A DNA stretch of 64,000 nucleotides, taken from NCBI RefSeq assembly GCF_000018405.1, contig NC_009943.1:1181001-1245000 (forward strand), written 5' to 3'. The notes under the pieces are model-generated. The model did no database searches, was not told where the DNA came from, and saw only the letters and a list, made by a program, of their open reading frames with translations. This stretch comes from Desulfosudis oleivorans Hxd3 (lineage in GTDB: Bacteria; Desulfobacterota; Desulfobacteria; Desulfobacterales; Desulfosudaceae). A program made the translations under genes and the position numbers. Of the stretch, positions 25,807 through 33,875 are shown piece by piece. Numbering within the stretch: position 1 is the stretch's first letter; the number at the start of each line of letters is the position of its first letter.

Positions 25807-26730
25807 TCATCGAGCAAGGCTCCGAAGGTCGTTAAGATAACCGATAAAACCGGCAAGACTGTTTTTTATAAAAAACTGTTCGCGTTGAAACACGGCCGGG
25901 CCCACTTGGGACAGACCGGCCAGAAGCGTATCTTCTTTTAACAGACGGTCTGCGCAGCGGGAAAGCAGGGTGCCGGTTTCGCCTTTTTCCATCTCATTTC
26001 CAATCAGCGCCTGCCAGGAAAAAAGCTGTTGCCGGTGGCGGCAAAGCAGTTCAACGGCATTTGTCCGCAGGCTGTTGTGACCGTAGCAGATGACTGCGGG
26101 CGCTGTGTCGATTAAGCGGTCCATGCTTGCCACGGTGATTTTCAGATCGAACCGGGGCGGTGTGGCCGGCCGGAGACAGATGTGTCCGTCTCCCAAGTCG
26201 AGGTTGACCCCGCCCGCCTCTCCGGCAAACAGGGTGTTGTCCGGTGTGAGGTAACTGATGTGGTGGGGGGCATGGCCCGGTGTCATCACGGGCCGGCAAA
26301 GACCGCAGGAGAGCTCTGTCGCATTCATCAGCCGTGTTTCAGGTACCGGATCAATAGGGCCGTAGGCCTCGGCCATGGCCCCCAGGGTCTGTCTTGTGCT
26401 CTGCCACAGTTTTTCAGGGTTCACCAGGTGGGGAATGGCTTTTTCGTGACAGATGACCGGTGTGCCGGGAAAGGCGTTTGACACCCGGCCGATCCCGCCT
26501 GCATGGTCGATGTGAATATGGGTGAGCAGAATAGCGTCCGGCCGGCACCTGATTTCGGCAAGGGCGGACAAAAGGGCGTCGGCTGTTACCGACGGGCCGG
26601 TATCCACCAGCAGGGTCTTTTTCCCCCGGTAGACCCACGCGGTGATAAAGTTATCAAACCCTTCCATGGGCGGCGCCAGGGCGATCCGGTATACCTCGGG
26701 CCGTGGCTGGCGAATGGCATAAGTTTTCAT
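25807..26730 (-). CDS. MBL-fold metallo-hydrolase
   Basis: 307 residues of the metallo-beta-lactamase superfamily. The metal-binding motif HIHIDH sits at residues 71-76, the third His lies in TPGHAPHHISYL, and further ligands are likely in LFAGEAGG and YGHNS. The family includes glyoxalase II, lactonases and many hydrolases of unknown substrate. It has a C-terminal helical extension of about 80 residues, like the RNase-Z/LACTB2-like or alkyl-thioester hydrolase branches. The substrate cannot be assigned. Confidence 0.85.
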   Translation of the reverse strand: MKTYAIRQPRPEVYRIALAPPMEGFDNFITAWVYRGKKTLLVDTGPSVTADALLSALAEIRCRPDAILLTHIHIDHAGGIGRVSNAFPGTPVICHEKAIPHLVNPEKLWQSTRQTLGAMAEAYGPIDPVPETRLMNATELSCGLCRPVMTPGHAPHHISYLTPDNTLFAGEAGGVNLDLGDGHICLRPATPPRFDLKITVASMDRLIDTAPAVICYGHNSLRTNAVELLCRHRQQLFSWQALIGNEMEKGETGTLLSRCADRLLKEDTLLAGLSQVGPAVFQREQFFIKNSLAGFIGYLNDLRSLAR

Positions 26731-26737
26731 TCTAAAT

Positions 26738-26755
26738 CGAAATCGGTATCGAAAC
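26738..26755. repeat. short CGNNAT hexamer array
   Basis: Three six-base units in phase, CGAAAT, CGGTAT, CGAAAC, lie in the 56-base gap between two minus-strand genes. They match the unit and order of the left arm of the larger array at 31524-31553, so this may be a remnant or a single arm of the same element. Confidence 0.45.
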
Positions 26756-26786
26756 GCATTTGCTCAGGTGGCTCAAAAAACGCTCC

Positions 26787-28316
26787 TCACATGTCCGGCA
26801 TCAGGTTCATGTCGGTCGGCGCATTGACCTGAACATTCATTTGAATGGTCTGTGTCTTGCCCGCCGGCAGGTCCATCTCCCATACAAAGGTCTGGTGGTC
26901 GCTCTTTTTTTCAGATATGGCCGGGTCCAGGGTCCAGGCGGTTTTTATCGCTTTGTTCCGTGTCTGGGGCCGGGGCTCCTCCACCTGGGCGGTCACGCCA
27001 TAGGGGTGGTGGTTCTCCAGGGATATGTCCCATTGCCACTGGATGGTCTGTTCGGTGGCAATCAGCCCCTCCTTGCCGCTCTTTTTTGAAACCAGGGTTT
27101 TAGTGGCCGACACCAGGGGATCCTGGCCAAAGAAAAGTGTTGCCTCCCTGGCCTCCATGGAAAAGGGGCCCCGGCCCACCATGGTACCGTCTATCAGAAA
27201 AATGGCCTCTCCCTCCGGTGCCTGAAGCGGCTCCTTCAGGGAGACCGATGCCTGAACAAACGCTTTCGTGGACCGGGAGGGACGCACCAGGTGCAGAAAC
27301 CGGGCCGGAAGGGACCGGCTGGCAATCAGGAACCGCTGCTTTTCTCCGGAGGTCACACTGCGTTTGCCCATGCGCCACTGGGTGGTGGTGCTCTTGAGAA
27401 CCGGCTGGGGTTGCGAAGCAGTTGCCTGGTCGGTCATGGCGTCGGCAACGCTTTTTTCAGCCATGAGCATGGATGAACGGTAAACCGGTGCCTGCGGCCG
27501 CTCCTGGATGATCCATGGCGAAAGGTCCGGGGGCACGAGATCAAACGAAGGGCTGGCCGTGGTCAGGGTCATCTCCACCTTTTCCCAGGACACACCGGAA
27601 TTCTGCCAGATGTCCGCGTCCCATGAAAAGTCCACGGCATTTTTGGCCATGGCGGCATTGAGCCGGTAGGCGGGCGCAAACCCGCATTCCGGGAAAAAAT
27701 AGGAAAATTCAATTGGGCACCGGACATCGGCCGGGCCGGAAAGCGCGATGCGCACGGCCCACTGGTTTTCCTGACCGGAGGTCAGTTTTCTCAGCTCTTT
27801 TTCAAGTTCGGCAATCTCTTTGTCCATCTCCTCAATCTGCCGGGAAAGCGCGGTCTGTTTCTGGTATCCCTGAAGCAGCGGGGTTTCCAGGGCCGCGCCC
27901 ACGGCCAGGGCGTCGTCCGATTTTTCCCAGTTTCTGGACAGCTGGTGTTCCCAGAAGGTGATTTTTGCCGCTACCGCTTTTCGCGTGTCAGCGGTGGCCG
28001 CCTTTTTCTGCTTCAGCGACTCAATCTGCTGTTTGATCTGGGCCGTCTTTTCCGGGTGGGCAATCTCTATCCGTTCCCATGTGGCCCCGGAAAGGGCAAA
28101 CCGGTTGTCATTCACCTGGACCGAAAGTGTGGCAGGAACTGCCCGTGCCGGAATCGTCAAGGTGTTGGCGCCTGCCGTGAGCGTCGCCTGTTCGGTGATG
28201 GTGCCGCCTTTGGGAAAAAGGGTGACGGCCGAAGGCGTGGCCAGAACCGGGCCGGTGAAAACAACCAGGCACAGAAGCACGATTGTTGTTGCCAGGAAAA
28301 AGGTTTTTGGACGCAT
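26787..28316 (-). CDS. DUF4139 (mucoidy inhibitor MuiA-like) protein, exported
   Basis: 509 residues from the ATG at 28316, set by AGAGGTG upstream. A signal peptide (residues about 4-26, ending PVLA) is followed by an N-terminal DUF4140-like beta domain and a coiled-coil region at about residues 85-165 (KQQIESLKQKKAA and QIEEMDKEIAELEKELRKL). A C-terminal DUF4139 beta domain follows, running to the end. MuiA-family proteins are named from a mucoidy screen and have no defined biochemical activity. It lies 49 bases after the small-subunit gene of the transporter, on the same strand. Confidence 0.75.
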   Translation of the reverse strand: MRPKTFFLATTIVLLCLVVFTGPVLATPSAVTLFPKGGTITEQATLTAGANTLTIPARAVPATLSVQVNDNRFALSGATWERIEIAHPEKTAQIKQQIESLKQKKAATADTRKAVAAKITFWEHQLSRNWEKSDDALAVGAALETPLLQGYQKQTALSRQIEEMDKEIAELEKELRKLTSGQENQWAVRIALSGPADVRCPIEFSYFFPECGFAPAYRLNAAMAKNAVDFSWDADIWQNSGVSWEKVEMTLTTASPSFDLVPPDLSPWIIQERPQAPVYRSSMLMAEKSVADAMTDQATASQPQPVLKSTTTQWRMGKRSVTSGEKQRFLIASRSLPARFLHLVRPSRSTKAFVQASVSLKEPLQAPEGEAIFLIDGTMVGRGPFSMEAREATLFFGQDPLVSATKTLVSKKSGKEGLIATEQTIQWQWDISLENHHPYGVTAQVEEPRPQTRNKAIKTAWTLDPAISEKKSDHQTFVWEMDLPAGKTQTIQMNVQVNAPTDMNLMPDM

Positions 28317-28365
28317 GAAGACACCTCTTTGAACCAGGGGGTTGCGGCGCGCAAAGCGCCCGTGT

Positions 28366-28491
28366 TTATTTTTCAGATGCTTTTTGTTCCGCTTGCCGGC
28401 TGTGGAACCAGGCGATGCCGATGCACCACGCAAGACCGCCGTAAAGCAGGCTGAATCCAACAATCAGCATGACAATGGCTTCGGTTTTCAT
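28366..28491 (-). CDS. MetS-like small subunit of an NSS transporter
   Basis: A 41-residue protein consisting of one membrane helix (IVMLIVGFSLLYGGLAWCIGIAW at about 6-28) and a short basic/polar tail. AGGGAG stands ahead of the ATG at 28491. It lies directly downstream of the sodium-dependent transporter gene (37-base gap). This matches the MetS/MetP arrangement, in which a tiny one-helix protein accompanies a neurotransmitter:sodium symporter for methionine and alanine uptake. The start TEAIVMLIVG and helix length fit that family. Confidence 0.8.
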   Translation of the reverse strand: MKTEAIVMLIVGFSLLYGGLAWCIGIAWFHSRQAEQKASEK

Positions 28492-28528
28492 GGGCGACTC
28501 CCTGTTGCAAGACATTTCATATTGCCAA

Positions 28529-30028
28529 TCAGACGATTCCGTTTTCCCGGTCGCTTTTCGTGGGAACCAGGGTCAGGACAGCGCCAATGATCACGATAAG
28601 GGCAAGTGTGCCCAGGCCGATGGCGAAAACAGCGGAAGGGGGATACCCTTCGTAGGGGGCCTGCATCTCATCCACAAAGGTACGAATAACCGAATACCCC
28701 AGAATGGCCGGGGTGAGAAACCGGATGATAAAGGAAAAAATCGGCCCGATTTTTATTTCCGCGGTCCGGTTGACTTCCGCTGCAAAATTTTTCGCCCCCA
28801 GGATCCATCCCACGGCCAGGCACTCCACAATGGCCACCGTGGTGATGGCATAGGACATGATAAAGTGGTCCATGATGTCAAGCCAGTAGATACCGGCGCC
28901 GGTGGCCAGGGGCAGACCCGCAAGAAAACTGAACACCGCGGTGATGGTGGTGGATACGGACCGGGTGATGCCGAACTTGTCGCTCAAGGCCGCGCTGACC
29001 GTTTCCAGCAGGCTGAAGGCCGAGTCAATGCCCAGTAAGAGCAGGGTGATTAAAAACAGGGCGCCGAAAAAGGTCACGTAGACCGGCAGTTTGGCCAGGG
29101 CCGCGGGATAGACGATAAAGGCCAGGCCAGGCCCCGCCTGGGAGACCTCCGTCATGGGCACGTTGGTGGCCACGGCAAAATAGCCCAGTACGCTGAACAC
29201 GGCCAGGCCCGCCAGAAAGCTGAAACAGCAGTTGGAAAATGAGGTGATGGCCGCGGAGTTGGGTAGTTCCGTGTCCTCGGGCATGAACGAGGCATAGGCG
29301 ATCATGGTGCCGAACCCTACGGAAAGGGAAAAGAATATCTGGCCGTAAGCGGCCAGCCATACGTGGTAGTCGGTCAGCCTGCCCCAGTCCGGGGTCAGGT
29401 AGTGGTTCAGGCCGGTGGCGCTGCCCTCCAGGGTCAGGCCTCTTACCAGCAGGATCAGCACCAGGATCACGGGCAGGGGAACCGTAAACAGCAGCACCTT
29501 GCCGATGCCGGAAAGCCCGCTGCGAATGATGGCCCAGATCACCACCCAGGTGGTCACCAGTCCCCAGAGCAGATTGGGGTAGATAGTTCCAAACTGCCAG
29601 GGGCCTTCCGATATATGAAGTATGTCGGTAAAAAAATGGGCCTTGCTGGCGGCCAGGTCCGCGCCCCAGACGGCGATGTCCGGGCTGGCCAGCAGAAAGT
29701 TCCATGTCCATCCCAGCACGATGCAGTAATAAATATTGATAAACAGGGCACACAGAATGGCCATCCACCCGATAAACCGCAGGGGTTTTCGAATTTTGCC
29801 CAGAGCGATGTGGGCCGATCCCTGGGTTCGAATGCCCAGGCCGTATTCAATAATCATCAGGGGGATGCCGGCGGTAAGCAGGGCCGTCATGTAGGGGATG
29901 AGAAACGCGCCCCCTCCGTTCTGGGCGGCGATATAGGGAAACCGCCACATGTTGCCCAGGCCGATGGCCGATCCCACGGCGGCCATGATAAAGATCGAAC
30001 GGTTTTTCCAGTGTTCCCTTTCCGCCAT
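28529..30028 (-). CDS. NSS-family sodium-dependent amino-acid transporter
   Basis: 499 residues with about 12 membrane helices of the LeuT fold. The first helix carries the family signature GSAIGLGNMWRFPYIAAQNGGGAFLIPY, which provides part of the sodium and substrate sites. GLTLEG and the FSLSVGFGTMIAY segment of helix 6 are also typical. The ribosome site GGGAGAAC precedes the ATG. It is followed by a MetS-like small subunit, so methionine or small neutral amino acids are plausible substrates. Confidence 0.9.
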   Translation of the reverse strand: MAEREHWKNRSIFIMAAVGSAIGLGNMWRFPYIAAQNGGGAFLIPYMTALLTAGIPLMIIEYGLGIRTQGSAHIALGKIRKPLRFIGWMAILCALFINIYYCIVLGWTWNFLLASPDIAVWGADLAASKAHFFTDILHISEGPWQFGTIYPNLLWGLVTTWVVIWAIIRSGLSGIGKVLLFTVPLPVILVLILLVRGLTLEGSATGLNHYLTPDWGRLTDYHVWLAAYGQIFFSLSVGFGTMIAYASFMPEDTELPNSAAITSFSNCCFSFLAGLAVFSVLGYFAVATNVPMTEVSQAGPGLAFIVYPAALAKLPVYVTFFGALFLITLLLLGIDSAFSLLETVSAALSDKFGITRSVSTTITAVFSFLAGLPLATGAGIYWLDIMDHFIMSYAITTVAIVECLAVGWILGAKNFAAEVNRTAEIKIGPIFSFIIRFLTPAILGYSVIRTFVDEMQAPYEGYPPSAVFAIGLGTLALIVIIGAVLTLVPTKSDRENGIV

Positions 30029-30462
30029 CTTGTTCTCCCGGAATTATGGCTGGGGCCAGGCGAAGGCCGTGCATCGAAAAACAGTCGTGGGCCGCGCCTG
30101 CCCGTATTCTATCAGTTTCAGATCACTTTAATCAGTTTGTTTTTTATAATCAATACTGAAATTTCTATTACAGCCGTTGATGGCATCCGGATCGGTATGG
30201 TTGTTGCGGTTGTTACCCGGGAGCGCCGGACATCAGTCCGGCATGTTACGGCAATCAGTCGTAATCGGTCTGTTGTGCCCATTGCAGCGCAGCCGAGCGC
30301 AAACGCTTTTTTCGGGAACAGCGGGCCGGGTCTTTTGGTACTTTTCTTGCCGCCAAGAAAAGTACACTGAAAAACAGGTGAGGAAAATGATTGTTTAATT
30401 TTATGCGGTGCATCAAGTTCGATTTCGACAGCATACCAATAAAAAAGGAAGAAACCTGCCGG
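30029..30462. other. 434-base gene-free region with a palindrome and a hexamer fragment
   Basis: I find no gene. The stretch holds a perfect 12-base-pair palindrome at 30338-30365, preceded by a GC-rich segment (about 30278-30330) of the kind that often accompanies this palindrome in Proteobacteria. Near 30419-30431 it also holds a fragment whose minus strand reads CGAAAT CGAAC, matching the hexamer family at 31524. The upstream half is AT-rich around 30130-30170 and may contain the transporter promoter, but no clear -35/-10 pair stands out. Confidence 0.45.
30338..30365. repeat. intergenic palindrome GTACTTTTCTTG / CAAGAAAAGTAC
   Basis: Two perfect 12-base arms (30338-30349 and 30354-30365) flank a four-base CCGC loop. 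There is no T run after it on either strand beyond the arm itself, so it does not look like a normal terminator. Similar TACTTTTCTTG palindromes are common intergenic repeats in Proteobacteria (from memory). Confidence 0.7.
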
Positions 30463-31506
30463 TCAGGGGGACGTTGTAAATGTCGCCCGAATGGGCAGGT
30501 GGTCGGAGTATCCTTTGCCCAGGTGACGGCCTTTGCCCCTGTCGGCCCGCTGCCAGCGGTAGACGCGGTTGTTGTCAAAAAAAAGGTCGGCATGTACACG
30601 GTCAAAGGAGTTGTCCACGTAGTCGATGCCTTTTTTATCGTAAAGGGACCGGGGAACGAGCATGTTGTCCGGGCTCTCTTTTTTCCCGAAGAAGTTGTAG
30701 GACCAGCGCCGATACTCGGGCAGTTCCAGCCAGAGGTTGTAGAGCAGCAGCTCATTACGGCTGTCTGCCAGTATCTTTTCATCGACCAGTGCGTCGTTGT
30801 GAAGGGTCTTGATCACATGGTTGATGCCGGTGACGCCCTGGGTGTCGTTGAAACGGGCCACATCCGCAAAGGTCTGGTGCTCGTTGTAGTTGGCGTTAAA
30901 GTCGCCGGTGATTACGAAATCGGTATTGGGCGGCAGTTTTTCAATGGCCTTGCGAAGCGCTGCCGCATAGGGAATGCGCCGACTTTCCGGCCCGCTTTTG
31001 GATTTCCAGTGGCAGATAAACACGGTCAGATGCTTTTTATCGATGGAGAGCACGGCCTTTAAAATGGCCCTTTGTCCTTCCCCGGGAACGATGTCTTGCG
31101 TATGCACAATGGGAAAGGTCGAAACAAGGGCGCACCGGACCGGCGTGGGAGTCTGAGCGATGGCGTAAAAGGGGTAGCGTTGTTTCGGGGTGTTGAGCCG
31201 GGTCAGAAGATTTTTTAATGCTATTTTCGACTCCACCTCCTGAAGGCAGACAATGTCGGCGTTAATGGCACCAATGGCCTCTGCCGTGTTGGCGGTCTTG
31301 ATATCGGCCATCTTTTTGTTCCAGCCCTGGGTTGAGCCGGGCACATAATCGTCATACTCGGTGCCGTCGTAAACCGCGTCAAACAGGTTTTCCACGTTGT
31401 AGCTGGCAAGGGTGAAGGTCCGGGCCGCCGGCGCCGGGCCGGAGCAGGCCACTATCACCAGTAGGGAGATTATCGATATGAGTCTTCGTTGAAACAGGCG
31501 GTTCAT
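30463..31506 (-). CDS. endonuclease/exonuclease/phosphatase-family lipoprotein
   Basis: 347 residues. The signal sequence MNRLFQRRLISIISLLVIVAC ends in a lipobox-like IVAC, so the protein is probably a lipoprotein outside the inner membrane. The catalytic fold shows ASYNVENLFD at the start, QEVESK with the metal-binding Glu, FICHWKSK, VITGDFNAN with Asp and Asn, and the final SDHLPIRATF with the Asp-His pair. These are the motifs of the Mg-dependent EEP (DNase I-like) superfamily, which cleaves phosphodiester or phosphate-ester bonds in nucleic acids, lipids or small molecules. The substrate is unknown. Confidence 0.85.
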   Translation of the reverse strand: MNRLFQRRLISIISLLVIVACSGPAPAARTFTLASYNVENLFDAVYDGTEYDDYVPGSTQGWNKKMADIKTANTAEAIGAINADIVCLQEVESKIALKNLLTRLNTPKQRYPFYAIAQTPTPVRCALVSTFPIVHTQDIVPGEGQRAILKAVLSIDKKHLTVFICHWKSKSGPESRRIPYAAALRKAIEKLPPNTDFVITGDFNANYNEHQTFADVARFNDTQGVTGINHVIKTLHNDALVDEKILADSRNELLLYNLWLELPEYRRWSYNFFGKKESPDNMLVPRSLYDKKGIDYVDNSFDRVHADLFFDNNRVYRWQRADRGKGRHLGKGYSDHLPIRATFTTSP

Positions 31507-31523
31507 GTTTCTCCCTGTTCCGT

Positions 31524-31737
31524 CGAAATCGCTATCGCTATCGGGATCGAAACTTCTGTAAAGGGGCTTAGCTCCTGGTTCCGTTGCCAGATCAAGATCA
31601 AGAGCAAGAGTAAGAGCAAGATTCCTGAGTATCCCCGGTTTAAATGCTTCCTGTTCCCCCTTGAGCCCTTGAATCTTTGATCCCTTTCATTCGGCACCGC
31701 TCGATACCGATCCCGATCCCGATCCCGATTTGGATTG
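31524..31737. repeat. intergenic cluster of three degenerate hexamer arrays, outer pair inverted
   Basis: The left array 31524-31553 reads CGAAAT, CGCTAT, CGCTAT, CGGGAT, CGAAAC. The middle array 31589-31624 reads AGATCA, AGATCA, AGAGCA, AGAGTA, AGAGCA, AGATTC. The right array 31702-31737 reads CGATAC, CGATCC three times, CGATTT, GGATTG. Read on the minus strand, the right array becomes CGGGAT units and so mirrors the left one. A segment at about 31655-31680 adds TTGAGCCC/TTGAATC units. No ORF is credible here. It fills the gap between the EEP gene and the helicase gene. Confidence 0.75.
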
Positions 31738-31745
31738 GGTCGTGT

Positions 31746-33875
31746 TTATACCAGCGGCTCCCGAACAATCAGATCAACGCCCTCCCTGGCGCTCTGCGCG
31801 GCCCGGGGAAAGATGTCGGTCAGGGTGGCGATGTGGCGAAGGTTGTCCGCGGCCCGGAAAACAAGGTTGGCCAGATCCCCCTCCTCACTGCCGGTCCGGA
31901 ACACCACATCCTCCCAGTCCATGTCCGTGGCCCACTGGTGCATGGTTACCGCCGGCGCCAGGAAGAGATCAGTGGGTTCAAATCCTCTTTTTTTCATGTG
32001 CCGGGTAAAGGGCGTCATGGCGTGTTTCAGGCTGTTGAACACCCGGCGCAGGGACTTGGGCGCGGCGTGCTCCACGGCCGGGCTGTCCACCACCTGGCGT
32101 TCGTTGACAAAGGCGGCCACCACCGCTGCCAGCAGGGCCGGGTCGTCTTCCGGGAACAACGAGAGCCGGAATCCTTCGGCAATCATCAGGGGGTGGTCCA
32201 CCCGCAGGTTGGAGGCCCATATGCCGTCGTCGGTGAGGCGGCCCGCTTCATCGGCAAACCCGGTATCCTTGAGAAAGTCCAGGTGACGGATAAAATCGTC
32301 CCAGAGAACGTTATCGGCGGCCATGCCCCTCTGGGTGCGTTGAAACAGGGCAAAGGACTGGTTCAGCAATGTCTTGACCTGGTCCGGGGTGTGGCTCAGG
32401 AGCAGGTTGAGCACCATGGAAAAATTAATCTTGATCTGGCTGTAGATATCCGACGCCGGGGCATCGGCCACCTGGGCCACGTGTTTTAAGTCCATGAACT
32501 TGCCCGGCACCATTACGGCAAAACCGATGTTGTCCTTGCCCCGGCGGCCGGCCCGGCCGGTCATCTGGTGAAACTCGATGGAAGAAAGGGGCAGAAAATC
32601 CTTGCCGTTGAACCGGTCGGAATTGAGAATCACCACGCTGCGGGCCGGAAAGTTGACCCCGGCCGCCACCGTGGAGGTGGCAAACACCGCGTCCAGAAGC
32701 CCTTCGTTCATGAAGGTTTCCACCGCTTTTTTCCATACGGGCAGGTGACCGCTGTGATGGGCCGCCACGGCCCGGTCCCGGATCAGCAAAAGCTGTTTGT
32801 GGCCTGCCAGGTAAGGGGTGGCGGCCACCATTCGGTCGATGCGCTCCTCCAGCCAGCGCCACCGCTCCGGATCAACGGCCCTGTTCTGGTCGTCGCACAG
32901 ATCAAGGGCCTTGTCGCAGTCGGCCCTGGACTTCATGAAGAAGATGGCGGGCAGCAGGTTGTACTTGCGCAGCACATTTAAAATTTCGTTTACGGGCGGC
33001 AGCCGGTGGGCCGGCGCCAGCTGGACCCGGGCCTTGATAAAATCATTCATTCGCTTGTACAGGCCCCGGGGGCCGGTCCCGGAGGATTCGCGCAGCAGGG
33101 GAAAGAGCGTGCCGGAAGGATGCAGAAAGAGAGGGTAAAGCTGCACCGGCCGGTTGGTCTCTTTTACCACCCGGCAGGGCCTTTGTCTTATGGTGGAAAG
33201 CCATGCGGCAATCTGGTCCGGGTTGCCGATGGTGGCGGACAGCATCAGGATGGGAATGCGCCGGGGCAGGTAGATCATGGTCTCTTCCCACACCACGCCC
33301 CGATCCTCGTCTCCCAGGAAATGGGCCTCGTCCAGAATGACAAAGTCGGTGTCCAGGTCGTCGCCGCTGTACATGGAGTCGTAAAGCTGGTTGCGCAGGA
33401 TTTCGGTGGTGCCGACGATGATGGGGGCATTGGGATTTTCTTTTCGGTCCCCGGTAAGGATGCCGGTATTTTCCGGTCCGAACATGCCGGAAAAGAGTTC
33501 GTAGATGGAGTTGCTCAGGGCCTTGAGCGGTGAGGCGTACCATGTCTTTTTGCCCTCTTTCCGCATGGCGGCAATCACCTGCTCGGCAATCCACGTTTTT
33601 CCAGCGCCGGTGGGCGCTGTGACGATGCAGTCCGATGTCCGCACCGCTTTCAGGGCCTCCAGTTGAAACGGGTCCGGGGAAAAGGGGGCCTGTTCAGGCA
33701 CGCCGATGGCGGCAAATACCTTTTTCAGCCGGGGATCGCTGCCCGGCTTGAGGGCGGGGCGCCGGGGTTTTTTGCTTTTTGCCGCGGTTTTTTTTCGAAG
33801 GCTCGGGGTGACAGGGGGGCGCTCTTTTCGCCGCGGCCTTGCGCGTTTCTTCCGTGGGGGTGTGCTGTCCGTCAT
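31746..33875 (-). CDS. Ski2-like DEAD/DEAH-box helicase
   Basis: 709 residues. A basic, Pro/Lys-rich N-terminal tail of about 50 residues precedes the helicase core. Motif I is APTGAGKT, motif Ia ASPLKALSNS, motif II DEAH, motif III SATIGN, and motif VI QMTGRAGRRG. The YRY/Ski2-like order and the C-terminal helical region fit the Ski2/Mtr4-like superfamily 2 branch, which unwinds RNA or DNA 3' to 5'. The substrate is not clear. Its ATG directly abuts the stop codon of cooC (TAAATG), so the two are translated in one unit. Confidence 0.88.
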   Translation of the reverse strand: MTDSTPPRKKRARPRRKERPPVTPSLRKKTAAKSKKPRRPALKPGSDPRLKKVFAAIGVPEQAPFSPDPFQLEALKAVRTSDCIVTAPTGAGKTWIAEQVIAAMRKEGKKTWYASPLKALSNSIYELFSGMFGPENTGILTGDRKENPNAPIIVGTTEILRNQLYDSMYSGDDLDTDFVILDEAHFLGDEDRGVVWEETMIYLPRRIPILMLSATIGNPDQIAAWLSTIRQRPCRVVKETNRPVQLYPLFLHPSGTLFPLLRESSGTGPRGLYKRMNDFIKARVQLAPAHRLPPVNEILNVLRKYNLLPAIFFMKSRADCDKALDLCDDQNRAVDPERWRWLEERIDRMVAATPYLAGHKQLLLIRDRAVAAHHSGHLPVWKKAVETFMNEGLLDAVFATSTVAAGVNFPARSVVILNSDRFNGKDFLPLSSIEFHQMTGRAGRRGKDNIGFAVMVPGKFMDLKHVAQVADAPASDIYSQIKINFSMVLNLLLSHTPDQVKTLLNQSFALFQRTQRGMAADNVLWDDFIRHLDFLKDTGFADEAGRLTDDGIWASNLRVDHPLMIAEGFRLSLFPEDDPALLAAVVAAFVNERQVVDSPAVEHAAPKSLRRVFNSLKHAMTPFTRHMKKRGFEPTDLFLAPAVTMHQWATDMDWEDVVFRTGSEEGDLANLVFRAADNLRHIATLTDIFPRAAQSAREGVDLIVREPLV

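Noticed and set aside
30338-30365. The TACTTTTCTTG palindrome considered as the terminator of the EEP gene
   Set aside because: On the minus strand the right arm is followed by CAAAAGACC rather than a T run.
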